Assembly (NCBI GenBank): GCA_036936605.1
Contig: JAUPFV010000005.1
Coordinates: 62,578,742 to 62,642,741 of the forward strand
Length of the DNA: 64,000 nt
Source of the DNA: Limnanthes douglasii subsp. nivea
Taxonomy: Eukaryota; Streptophyta; Magnoliopsida; Brassicales; Limnanthaceae
Direction: 5' to 3'
The notes beneath the pieces are model-generated. The model did no database searches. It had not been told where the DNA came from and worked only from the letters and a program-made list of their open reading frames with translations. Numbering within the stretch: the stretch's first letter is position 1; every line of letters starts with the position of its first letter. This document shows, in pieces, positions 54,406 through 64,000 of this stretch. Both the position numbers and the translations under genes were made by a program.

Positions 54406-55055
54406 GAAAACAATATTTATAAAACTACTTAAGCAAATAATTGTGAGAATAACCCTTACAGAATTTAGTACGGAACATATGCCAAATCAATACTTACGAA
54501 TTCAGTTGAAATTATTGGCAAGAGTTAATTGAAAAGATTTGCAAAATCGTTACATACATTTTGTTGGTTCCAATTTTTTTTGAAAATAGTACAAAAACAA
54601 TATGTGAAAACTAAATTTAGAAGAAATCAAGATACTAATTTATAATAAAATATTGATTTCTTAAGATATATTTTTCACTTATGGTTATACAAAATGAAAC
54701 TCTGAAACTTGATTAAAAGAAAGTTAATTTTAATTTTGTCTATTAAAAAAAGTTGTATACATAAACGTTTTGTGTTGTTTCACACATTTTATTATTAAAA
54801 ATAATATATCCGAACCAATTTGTACTACAAGACCTATTGAATTTTTGAATGTCTTGGGTTGTAGATGGTTTTTCGATTGGATACTAATAATGACTCGTCT
54901 TAATAACCATGCATCTTCCAACTAGTAGTATAACAAACTTCTAAAATATTATTTCTTTCTCATGGTTGATTAGTTATTTAAGTAACTCTTACGTTACGTT
55001 ATATATTCCTGATACCCGATTCTTTTCTTTAAGTATATATATATAACCAGTTTCA

Positions 55056-57626
55056 ATATCGAGCAAGCATAGTTCGAAGGATGCGAGGGATTACTCGGAG
55101 AGAACGCAAGGGGAAAGAAGAAAGCAGCTACGGGAGTTTGAAAGAACCCAATTCTTTCGAGAAGCAACGAAAGGTTGATATGAAAGATAGCAAAGACTTG
55201 TACACTTCGGGTAGGTGGAATGGTAGTCAACGACAAAGACAAAAAGAACATGCTAGAGGCGACCGTGATAAAGGCAGATATCAAGACCGTAGTTGGCGGC
55301 GCTCTGGTCGAGATCATGAGCGGGACCTGGACCAAGATCGGGACTGGGACAGAGAGAAGGAACAAAATTGGGATCTTGATCGAGATAGAGCTCGTAATCA
55401 TGATCGGTATCATGACTCTGCTGACCGTGGTAGGGATGTTGATGAATGGAATGTCAGGCACAAGGAAGGTAGGGGAAGGAAGAGATCCCCAGATTCTCGT
55501 GATGATTATAATGACACCAAGTATAGAACTATCAGAGCTAACTATACTGGTTCATCCTTCAAATCTTTGAGCAGTAGTAAGGTTGAGCCAGATGCTGACA
55601 GGGGAAAGTCTCAGTCACGTCAAGTCCATGGAGATGTTAGAAAAAAGGCTTCTCCTACTTCTAATTTGCATGGTGGCACGGATGAGTTCAGACGTGTACT
55701 GGAACAGAAGCCAAAATCGACTGCTTCAAGAGAGATGACTGGTTTTGCTGGACCATCAGATAGAGGCTCTATGTACAGATCTTCAGATAAATCGACAAAA
55801 ATGGATGATGGCCAATTTGGCAAGGTGTCAATTGAAAAACCTTCAAGTTCAAGAGCTTCACCCATGCGTTTAAAGGAAAGGTCTCCTTCTTCAACTAGTC
55901 TCGAGCGAAAGTACTTGAACAGAAGTGCAAGTAGGCGAAGTCCTGCCTCAGAGGATAGACGTCCTCGGGATTTGTCTCCAGAGAAATCGTTGGGTGACGA
56001 GTCTTCACAAAAGGATGTAACTTTCTACAATAAAGCTAGTCAGAGTAGTTCGTCTTTAATCCCTCCGCCATCTGTTATCAGAAATGAAGTTAGCAGCCCT
56101 TCTATGGGATCCCTGGAAGATGATAATAGACTCAATATCAACTCCGGTTACAAGAGGGCTGGTGATCCCAATATGGGAAGAGGACCAGGGAATACCTGGA
56201 GGGGTCCCCCAAATTGGTCTTCTTCACCAATTCCAAATGGATTTATTCCTTTCCAACACGGCCCAACTCATGGTGGTTATCAAGCTATGATGCCACAGTT
56301 CCCATATCCTTTTTTTGGACTTAGACCTCCAATTGAAATGAATCATCCAGGAATCCCTTATAATTTGCCTGAGGCCGAGAGGTACTCAAATCACATGCGA
56401 CCATTTGGGTGGCCGAATATGGTGAATGGTTCAGGCCCTTCACCTATGCATGGATGGGATGGAACTAATAGTGTTTATAGAGATGAATCACATATGTATC
56501 CGGTGTCTGAATGGGAACAAAATAGGCACCTTATGAATGGTCGCCAGAATACTGATGCAAATACAGACTTACAATCAGTAGGCCAGAGAGAGACTTACCC
56601 GCAGGCCTCTATCGATGATATAATGGGTGGACAGACAGGCAAGTCAGAAATTAGTCATGTAGCTAAAAGTGTGGAAGAAAAGTCTAGAACGGCATCTCCA
56701 GCAAGAGAAACTTCGAAATCTTTACCTCAAACTCCAGCTGAGAAGACATCTGATCCTGCCAATGAGTCAGGTGATAATTATATTGCTTATCTTTCTATGC
56801 TTGACATATCAAAAGAACTTGCTGGTCCAGAGTTGCACAGCCAGTGTATGAGCTTGCTGGAAAAGGACCAGCACGCAACTCACGATGAAGAAACCGCCAT
56901 GCTTGTGAACTTAAGAGGTGGTAGAGAAGCCACACTGAAAAGTTCCATATCGTTGAAACGGTCATCACTTGCTCCCATACCAGATGATTCACTTTATAAG
57001 AGAGCTATAGCCCTCTACAAGAAACAGAGGGTTGAAATAAGTGGGCTGGCGACTCTAAATGATGAAGAAAATCTTCCCGCTCCAAAACTAGAGGCAGAAG
57101 AAGAAGTATATGAGCACGGTTCGGTTCCGAATTTGGAGGCAAAGGAAGAACTAGATCCATCTCCTACATTGGAGACTCAGCATCTTAGCCTTAACACTTG
57201 TCCAAAGTTAGAAGTGATGGTTGAAGATCTCGGGCGTAGGCCAGAAGAGGATTTAGAAGCAGTGGATGAAACAATGATAGCTATTGAGCAGGTTACTCCA
57301 GAAGATGCAGCAGCAGGTAAAAATCAGCTTGCTTCTCCTTATAATACATCCAACGTGTATAATGAAAAAGCTGTTGACGAAGGAGATGTTTCTCCTCCTA
57401 AGGTGGTGCTATCTGATGAGCCATTAGCGCTCGAGCCTAATGAGTCTGAGTTACTGTTAAGTGGGATACATTATTCTTCTGAAAGTACACGTTGAACAAT
57501 TTCTATATCCATGTCCTTATTCCAATTATTGCTTAATTCTGTTGCTGTCTCTTGTTTCTGTTGCCTTTCCATTTTGAAGAAATAAAATAAAATAAAATAA
57601 AATCTGATTTTCACATTAAAAACAAA
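55056..57626 (+). mobile_element. Processed retrocopy of an Arg/Asp- and Ser-rich protein gene, ORF 55081-57495 (804 aa)
   Basis: Flanked by a perfect 13-bp direct repeat, ataaccagtttca, at 55043-55055 and 57627-57639. It is intronless and ends in an A-rich tail (aaaaacaaa) after AAATAAA-type repeats, so it is a LINE-mobilised cDNA copy. The 804-residue ORF has an RD/RE repeat region (residues about 55-130), a Ser-rich middle, a Pro/Gly/Met/Phe-rich segment with FIPFQHGPTHGGYQAMMPQFPYPFFG (about 395-430), a helical stretch ISKELAGPELHSQCMSLLEKD (about 575-600) and an acidic end. It resembles large plant nuclear proteins annotated as CCCH zinc finger 13-like, though no finger is visible. The upstream reading (SSKHSSKDARDYSE, 55058-55100) lies in another frame, so the true N-terminus is shifted out; the ORF start at 55081 is fortuitous. 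Confidence 0.75.
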
Positions 57627-57730
57627 ATAACCAGTTTCACAAAAAATAAATAATAAACGGAAAATAAATATGTATGAAAATCGAACATTTACCCTAATAA
57701 AATTTGTTATTTAAAAACACATAATATCTT

Positions 57731-60039
57731 TAAAATCAGGATACATCTTACCGTGTCTAGCCTTTGCAGATGATGTAGTTATATTCTCCAACAGCTCTCC
57801 TTTGTCAATCAAAAATCTGAGTAACCTGCTCATCAAATATCAACATGAGTCTGGGCAACTGATCAACATAGACAAGACAAAAGTAATTACCTCTACAAGA
57901 TGCTCTAGGGCTAATACTGCCAGGATTAATGCAACCATGGGCTTTAAGACAGAAAATGCTCCTTTCAGTTATCTGGGAATTACCATCGCTGCAAACAATA
58001 AAGGAAAGCATTATTCTCCCCTCTTAGCTAAAATACTAAATAAGATAAATGAATGGGATTTAAAGAATCTGTCTTATAGTGGCAGATTGTCACTTATAAG
58101 ACATGTTCTTTATCCCATCATCTTTTTCTGGATGCAAAACAGTTTGATACCAAATAACATTTTGAACAAAATTGAAATTTATTTTAATAAATTTCTTTGG
58201 AGGCCAAAAGTGAATGAGAGTGCAATACATTGGGCTGGTTGGAGAAGTCTATGCAAGCCCTTTGAGGAGGGTGGCTTGAACATCAAATCACTGTCTGACA
58301 TTCAGCTCTCATTTGCTTATAAGCTTTGGTACTGTTTTAGAAAAGGGAAGTCCCTTTGGTCTGAGCTAATCTCTAAAACATATTGTGTGGAGAGGCATCC
58401 TCTCAATGCTAAGTGTGGGGTCAGTGACTCTATTGTGTGGAAGTGTTTATGCTCTATTAGAGAGAGGGCTGAGCAATTCATTCATTGGAATGTAGGTTGT
58501 GGGAATGTAGACTTCTGGAGAGACTCATGGCATAAGATGCCTCCTATAATTACTACTCAAAACTTGTGGTATCTTCCAGCAAAAGTTAATACATTTTGGA
58601 TTAATGAAAGTTGGGACTCCAGTCTATTATCCTCTCTATCTCATGAGAGACAGTAACACATAAAATGTGTTAAAGTCAACCATGATAAGGAGGACAGTAT
58701 AGAGTGGAGCTTATCAAATGATAAGAATTTTTGTACAAAAAAAACTTGGGAAAACATCAGAACAAAAAACAATAGTTCTTTCTTTTTTAAAAAAATTTGG
58801 CATAGCTTTATACCAACAAAGTTTTCATTTCTCAGCTGGAAGATACTTAAGAATTTTATACCTACTGATAGCATTCTCTCAAAAAAGCATTTCATTATAG
58901 TGTCTAAGTGCCAGTTTTGCTGCAATTGCGAAGACATAATTCACCTCTTCATCAATTGCAGTTATGCCTGGCACTTATGGAACTACTATGGAATCTTGTT
59001 TAAAATCCCTGTTAGGAGGCATATGAGTCTGAGACACATGTTCTTTGTTTGGTTTAAGTCTACTTGCAATAAATTTCATGTCACCCACATTGTTCCACAA
59101 CTGATAATATGGACAATTTGGTATAACAGAAATCATTGCAAGTTCGATAAGGCTATAGATAGTTTTCATAATGCTGTTAATAGAATTAACATGTTTATTC
59201 TGGGTATAGACTCGAAACTTAGAACTAAGCATTGGGTAAATGTGGAAGATGCAGGATTAAAACTTGGAGTCCTATCTATTAGTAAGAGAAAGGTGGCTTA
59301 CCGGATTTGGAGAGCTCCTGCTCAGGGAAGACTCAAAATAAATTCCGATGGGGCTTGTGATTTTACCGGCGAAGCTTCTGGAGGTCTCATTGTTCGGGAT
59401 CATATGGGCAACTGCATAGAAGGAGCAGGCTTCCTATTTGGCAAACTCAGCCCGATTCAAGCAGAAAGGCGTGCACTGATGGAAGTTCTCTTGTTATGCC
59501 ACAAGAGAGGGTGGAGAAAGGTCGACATCAAGCTAGATAGCTTATCTCTGGTCAGTAACATTTCGTCTGAGGGCATGTCTCGCTGCCAGGGTATTGAGAT
59601 GTGTAAAGCATTGCTTCTTCCCACTATGAAGATCAGCCATGTCTCCAGAATGGAAAACACGGCGGCGGATTGGATCTCGAAGCGATCTCTGGTGGAGAAA
59701 AAGAATTGGGCTTTTGATAGTCTTGAAGTTCCCAACTCTCTCTTAGCAATTATGGTGCTCGAAAGTTTGGGAGTAGGACACATAGATCCTGGTTAGGGTT
59801 TGTGTGTAGCTACTGTGTTTTGAGAGATTGAAAGAGAGAAGGCATTGAGTATCAGATGAAATTAGGGTTTCAAAATTGGGATCGATGGTTGTTTTTTAGG
59901 CATTAGGGTTTTGTTTCTGACCCGTTGTCTTTTAGCCTTATATTGGGCCTGTATTTTTCTCTTTCGAAGCCAGCGTTAGTTGGGGCCTTTGTGTACTGGA
60001 CATGGTTCATTATTAATTCATTAGTATTTTGAAAAAAAA
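57731..60039 (+). mobile_element. 5'-truncated LINE (non-LTR retrotransposon), one nonsense codon
   Basis: Bounded by the duplication acacataatatctt at 57717-57730 and 60040-60053, with an A9 tail before the right copy. Reading starts inside the RT with the FADD catalytic box (57763-57774), then SYLGITI, GRLSLIRHVLYPI and the thumb region. TAA at 58654-58656 interrupts it in frame. The zf-RVT region (WHSFIPTKFSFLSWKIL, CQFCCNCEDIIHLFINCSYAWHLW) and a C-terminal RNase H (INSDGACDFTGEASGGLIVRDHMG, QAERRALMEVL, ENTAADWISK) run to the stop at 59794. RNase H at the C-terminus is typical of plant L1-type LINEs. Everything before the RT palm motif is lost. Confidence 0.93.
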
Positions 60040-60053
60040 ACACATAATATCTT

Positions 60054-63000
60054 AACAAACACCAACAATCAAATTTGTACACAAGATAAAAACAAAAAGA
60101 CAGTCAGTTCGTTGAACAAGTGATATACAATAGTTGAGTTTCCGTGTATATATAGATCGAAGGAAGGATTGGAGAAATCTCTCCAATAATCAGGGTTGAG
60201 GATTTTTCAAGAAAGAGACCTCTCTATCGAATCCCAAACCTCGACTCAAATTATCTCTATGTTGGTTTCTTACTGATGGAAGACGTAGCCATTACGACAA
60301 AATTTAATCAACAATCTATTCATGTAAAGACATAAGATTTTAGTGTTTAATGTACAAATAGTAGAGCGGCTAGCAAATGAGGCGATCTACTGTATCGAAG
60401 AAGCTCAATTTCCACTCAACCGAAGAAATGTCCGACAAATAAAGTCGTCAACAACAACAAAAATCAATAGAAGTTCGCAACAAAAGCCTTAAGAGTAGGA
60501 GTCTTGAAAATTTTGTGACAAAAAAATAACGATGAATCACCAAAATCAAAATCCTTCTTAGAGGATAAGAACCAAGTCGAGGGCAATCAACAAATGAAGC
60601 AAGAAAGAGGGTTCTTTATCCTTAAGCGCATGAAGAATAATATCCAGCACTAAAGACGACTGCAACTGGGGAGCAGAACCACTATCAGGCTAGGAAAACA
60701 ACTCATATGTCTTACATGGAAGCTGTTAAACTCCTAACAACAAAGAAGAAGTTGATCATGGACTAATTCAATTTTCCATCAAAGGAGAATTCAACCTTGT
60801 TCGCTTCTCGAGCAAGGTAAGTCCTTTCGAATCAATGACTCTAAATTTACTTTGATAGGTAAATTTTCTCTAAGAAGACCTTAGTTACAAGTTATACAAA
60901 CTTTTACAGAAAAATTAAAGTTAACTAGTAATTTGGACTTATCTGTTTTTGTTAAAAAGCGTGAAAATATTGAAGATTTAAAGATTATCTCAAAACAGAC
61001 TGTTTGGTCAGTTAACACTTCATGAGGCTCATGAAATAGGAGTCGCGTTTCAATCCTAAGAGAGGATCCCCTAACCCCAATGTGGATTACATTTTCAAAA
61101 ATCTTTGAGTTTCTTTATAATAAAGACATAGTTAATATTATACTTAAAACTATAAGAAGACTCTTGGAAATATGGATACCTAATTGTATCCGGACAAGAT
61201 ATAATTACTATAAGGCTTCGATATAATTGAATGTATCCAATCCTTTCGGTAAAAGAATCTGGACTCAATTTGGAAGCAAATATGGGTTTTGGCTAGACAT
61301 TATATATGGAGCAACACCATTATATTGTCTGGATTGACACCATATTGGATATGATGCAAATAAATGAAAGTTAACCAAATAGATTATGGTAATCAAATTA
61401 ACTTCACACCACCTGAGGAACCTAATAGGATAAAAAAAACAGGAATCCTAGAGTTAAATATATGATAGTTTGTAAAGTAAATGAATATAATGAAAAACCT
61501 TTAGGAATTCAAGTCTCAAGAACTGTAGAGGTTACTAAAAAGTCTTTACCAGAAACTACACAACATACAAGAAATAAAAATTAATAAAGAAACCAATAAC
61601 CAAATCCTTAACACTGAACCCAGAAATAATAAAATATCTGCATTAAATTGAGCTTGGGAACATATTCAATGCTTTACATGATATATCTGAGGATGAACAG
61701 ACTGATAACTCTACTAAGAACAATTTGAATGGTAATCTACAAACGACCCTGATATATGAACACAATATTAAAGTCAAAGAGTTTAAAGATGTTACCAAAA
61801 ATAAAATAAAGAGCTTCAAGACAAATTCTCAAAAACTTTCAGAGGATCTGACCAAGGTGTTACCGGTTTCAAAGTTCTTGAACTGCATGAGACTTGTGCA
61901 AGTTTGGGAAGAAGGTGTGGTGGATGTCTCTAAATAGTAGTTGAAACATCGGGACGATGGATACTGGAGTTACCATAAGCTTAAATGGAGAATGTTATGT
62001 ATATTGTTAAAACGACTTAATTAGTTCAGTCAAACCTTAAAGGTCAGAGATGAGTAAGTCGAGACTTAAGGGCTGGAGGTGTTAAATATGTGAGTGGTAG
62101 GATATTCAACCAAAAGGTGCATGTAGAGACTCATGGTGGAACCTGTAAGATGAGATTTTCCAAAGACAAGTGATAAGTAATTGTTGGAGCTAGATTTATG
62201 GACTTGTAGTCGACGGATTTTGAAGATACCTATGTGTTTCTAGAATAGACTGATTTATCAAATAATCTTTGATGTGATCATACTTGAAGAATGAACAGGG
62301 TAGTACGAGGTACAACATTTTCATGTGTCAGAATTGGTGGTGTCAATACCTGATGCAGTGTAGAGTCATATGGATGTCACGGCTGCAATATCATTTTTGT
62401 TCAACTACTTAGGGAAACAAGCTGCAAGTTGATATTGAGAGTTTGAAGGATTAGCTCACTCATCATTTGTTCCATATATAGTGGAGGATATTTCCTAAGC
62501 CATTTTTAGCGTGTGTCAGTGAAGTTTTAAAAAAAACAAGACTTAAACTTTTCTAATTTTAGAGTAAGAAGCAAGATATGAGATAAACATTGAGAATAAC
62601 ACTGAATATTCATAGTTTATTATGTAAGTCAAATAAGCTTTGTAACATACGAAGAGTGATTGTGTTGGTTGTTTTTTAAAGAGTCTCATTGTAATATTCT
62701 TCTATATAAAATGTGTGTTTGTTACCGGTAGACGTAGGATTTTTTCACAATCCGAACCACATTAAATTTACATTGTGTGAGTGGTGTTGAGTTATTTGTT
62801 TTTCTTACTAACTTTGTGTTCGAAGGTTCACAAAATCCACGTAAAACTTCATTTGTGCTACAATTGCAATTAGTGAAATACCTAAATATTAAGTTATGAC
62901 CTATTGTTGAATCCATAAAATTTAAGCATAAAGTTTTGGCCAAGATACTGTGATTACCATAGTCTCAAAAATAAAATAAAAATTGTTTGACTATATCTCC

Positions 63001-63390
63001 AACATATTAAACATCATAAAAAAATATGTCTCACACCTTTAATGAAAAAATTTGTTCTTACATTGATGAAAAAGAAATCAGAATCATTATCATTGTTTGT
63101 AAATTACTGTACCACGCTCACTCTAAAATGTAGACAACCATCTTACCATCCTCATTAAATACGAAAAACTTGTGTAATAATGTGTTATAACATAATTATA
63201 GATTTTGTAGCAATATATTTATAGATTTTATAATACATGTATAACATTGATATTACAAATTTGAAGTTTATTTGGCCCTATTTAATACGAATAAAAATAA
63301 TTTGAAAACTTATTGTGCATTGTTAGCATGTTTTAAGAGATGTTTGGGTGTATAAGAATACCCAAATGACATGTCAAATTTTTGTTATTA
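60054..63390. other. Decayed sequence; possible old retroelement or pararetrovirus-like coding traces
   Basis: No intact gene. On the plus strand about 60765-61330 there is a broken but protein-like reading (for example KGEFNLVRFSS and FVKKRENIEDLKI), with stops and indels roughly every 30-60 codons. It is followed by more open stretches at 61725-61937. Such a patchwork suggests an old polyprotein or movement-protein-like region, but I cannot assign a family. From about 62000 to 63390 I see nothing beyond AT-rich sequence. Confidence 0.3.
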
Positions 63391-63399
63391 TTTTATAAT

Positions 63400-63801
63400 A
63401 TATTTGGATTTGATAGTGATTGAAGAGTTCAGAAATAGCTAAAGGTTAATTTTGTGTTACGAGAATCTTTTAGTGTCAAAATAGTTTTTAAGTTCTTTGT
63501 TAATGAGCGTTTTTAGAGAGAGAAAGTGAGAGCAAGATTAAGTAGAGAGAGAAAGTAATATTATCTTAATCTTAGAATCTATAAAGCGTGTGTGGTCCTT
63601 TTATAGTACAATTATGGGTCCCTCACGCTTTAATTCCTACTTATTAAATTTTTCGTCCCTATATCTTTCCACCTCTTTATAATAACTATTTCTATTGTAT
63701 TCTTTACAATTCTCCCATAATACAACTTCTTCTTTATAATTCTCTCTTAATAAAACTACTTCTTTACAATTTTGTCATACGTCTTTTATTCTCCCTCATC
63801 A
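63400..63801 (-). repeat. Probable gypsy LTR end (minus strand), cut by window edge
   Basis: Ends 'ccctcatca' at 63801 and is followed by 'gtagccccccagtcc', which on the minus strand is a polypurine tract 'ggactggggggctac'. This is the same arrangement as at 21931-21950 in the complete Tat element (ctcatca then ggagcccc). A 'cttttatag' block near 63600 is a plausible minus-strand TATA. The LTR start is uncertain. Confidence 0.45.
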
Positions 63802-64000
63802 GTAGCCCCCCAGTCCTAGTAAAAATATTTTTACTGGGACTGTGAAGACGCTTCCGCTGTTCGTTTCAATCCTCCTCGGAAATTTGCTTCCTCGAATATC
63901 TTCTCCTCGGAGAATTTCTCTTCCAATGCAAGATTTCTCCTCGAAAAAGCACTTTCTTGAACAAAGTTTTAAATACCACGTCTCTTCGAGTAAAAAATAT
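63802..64000. mobile_element. Internal region of the same probable gypsy element (partial)
   Basis: Begins with the polypurine tract, then GC-richer sequence with 'tcctcgga/tcctcgaa' repeats (about 63880-63950). It runs off the window, so no frame can be judged. Confidence 0.35.

Larger units (their letters stand above)
47177..54702. repeat. Tandem segmental duplication, copy B
   Basis: The second copy, about 7.5 kb, directly abuts copy A. The A/B junction reads '...caaaatgaaactc|acaatcc': the left side matches the end of copy B (54691-54702) and the right side matches the start of copy A (10355-10366). Copy B lacks the Emigrant-like, Mutator-like and hAT insertions and has lost most of the gypsy remnant kept in A (about 12548-14890). 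It keeps a 778-bp stretch (49607-50384) missing from A. It has gained a fold-back element and two SINEs. Confidence 0.85.

Overview
The window is nuclear DNA of a eudicot plant. It has spliced genes with GT-AG introns, a phospholipase A1 of the plant LCAT family, F-box genes, and dense layers of plant-type transposable elements (copia, Tat-lineage Ty3/gypsy, Ulp1-carrying Mutator-like, hAT, Emigrant-like, LINE, SINE). I cannot name the species. Intergenic DNA is very AT-rich, and most of the window is repeats.

Left flank (1-10,354): a decayed copia pol on the minus strand; a Mutator-type miniature element with a 9-bp target duplication (1509-2434); tandem palindromes (2779-2905); one intact 11-exon phospholipase A1 gene (4501-7603), which is the best conventional gene here; and a 330-bp LINE tail (9022-9353).

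Centre (10,355-54,702): this is one segment of about 7.5-8.5 kb duplicated in tandem, with the 5-bp sequence AACTC at all three boundaries. Each copy carries an intact F-box gene (38130-39215 and 51515-52654). Copy A (10,355-47,176) has been inflated to about 37 kb by an Emigrant-like element, a 22-kb Mutator-like element (15608-37587) and a 6.3-kb hAT element (39771-46077). The Mutator-like element encodes a Ulp1-type protease and itself contains a 10.4-kb Tat-lineage gypsy element (21451-31830). Copy B (47,177-54,702) lacks all of these. It has its own fold-back element, a head-to-head SINE pair and a tandem duplication downstream of its F-box gene. The two copies therefore act as filled and empty sites for one another and give an order of events: tandem duplication, then Mutator-like and hAT insertions, then gypsy insertion into the Mutator-like element (its LTRs differ at 5 of 485 bases).

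Right flank (54,703-64,000): a processed retrocopy of an arginine- and serine-rich protein gene with a 13-bp target duplication (55056-57626); immediately beside it a 5'-truncated LINE with a 14-bp target duplication (57731-60039); then about 3.3 kb of decayed sequence, and what looks like the LTR of another minus-strand gypsy element cut by the window edge.

Most interesting items: the long-armed Ulp1 Mutator-like element whose transposase catalytic exon is inverted; the two-gene hAT element with a compact divergent promoter; the antisense ORF of the gypsy element; and the dated pile-up on the tandem duplication.
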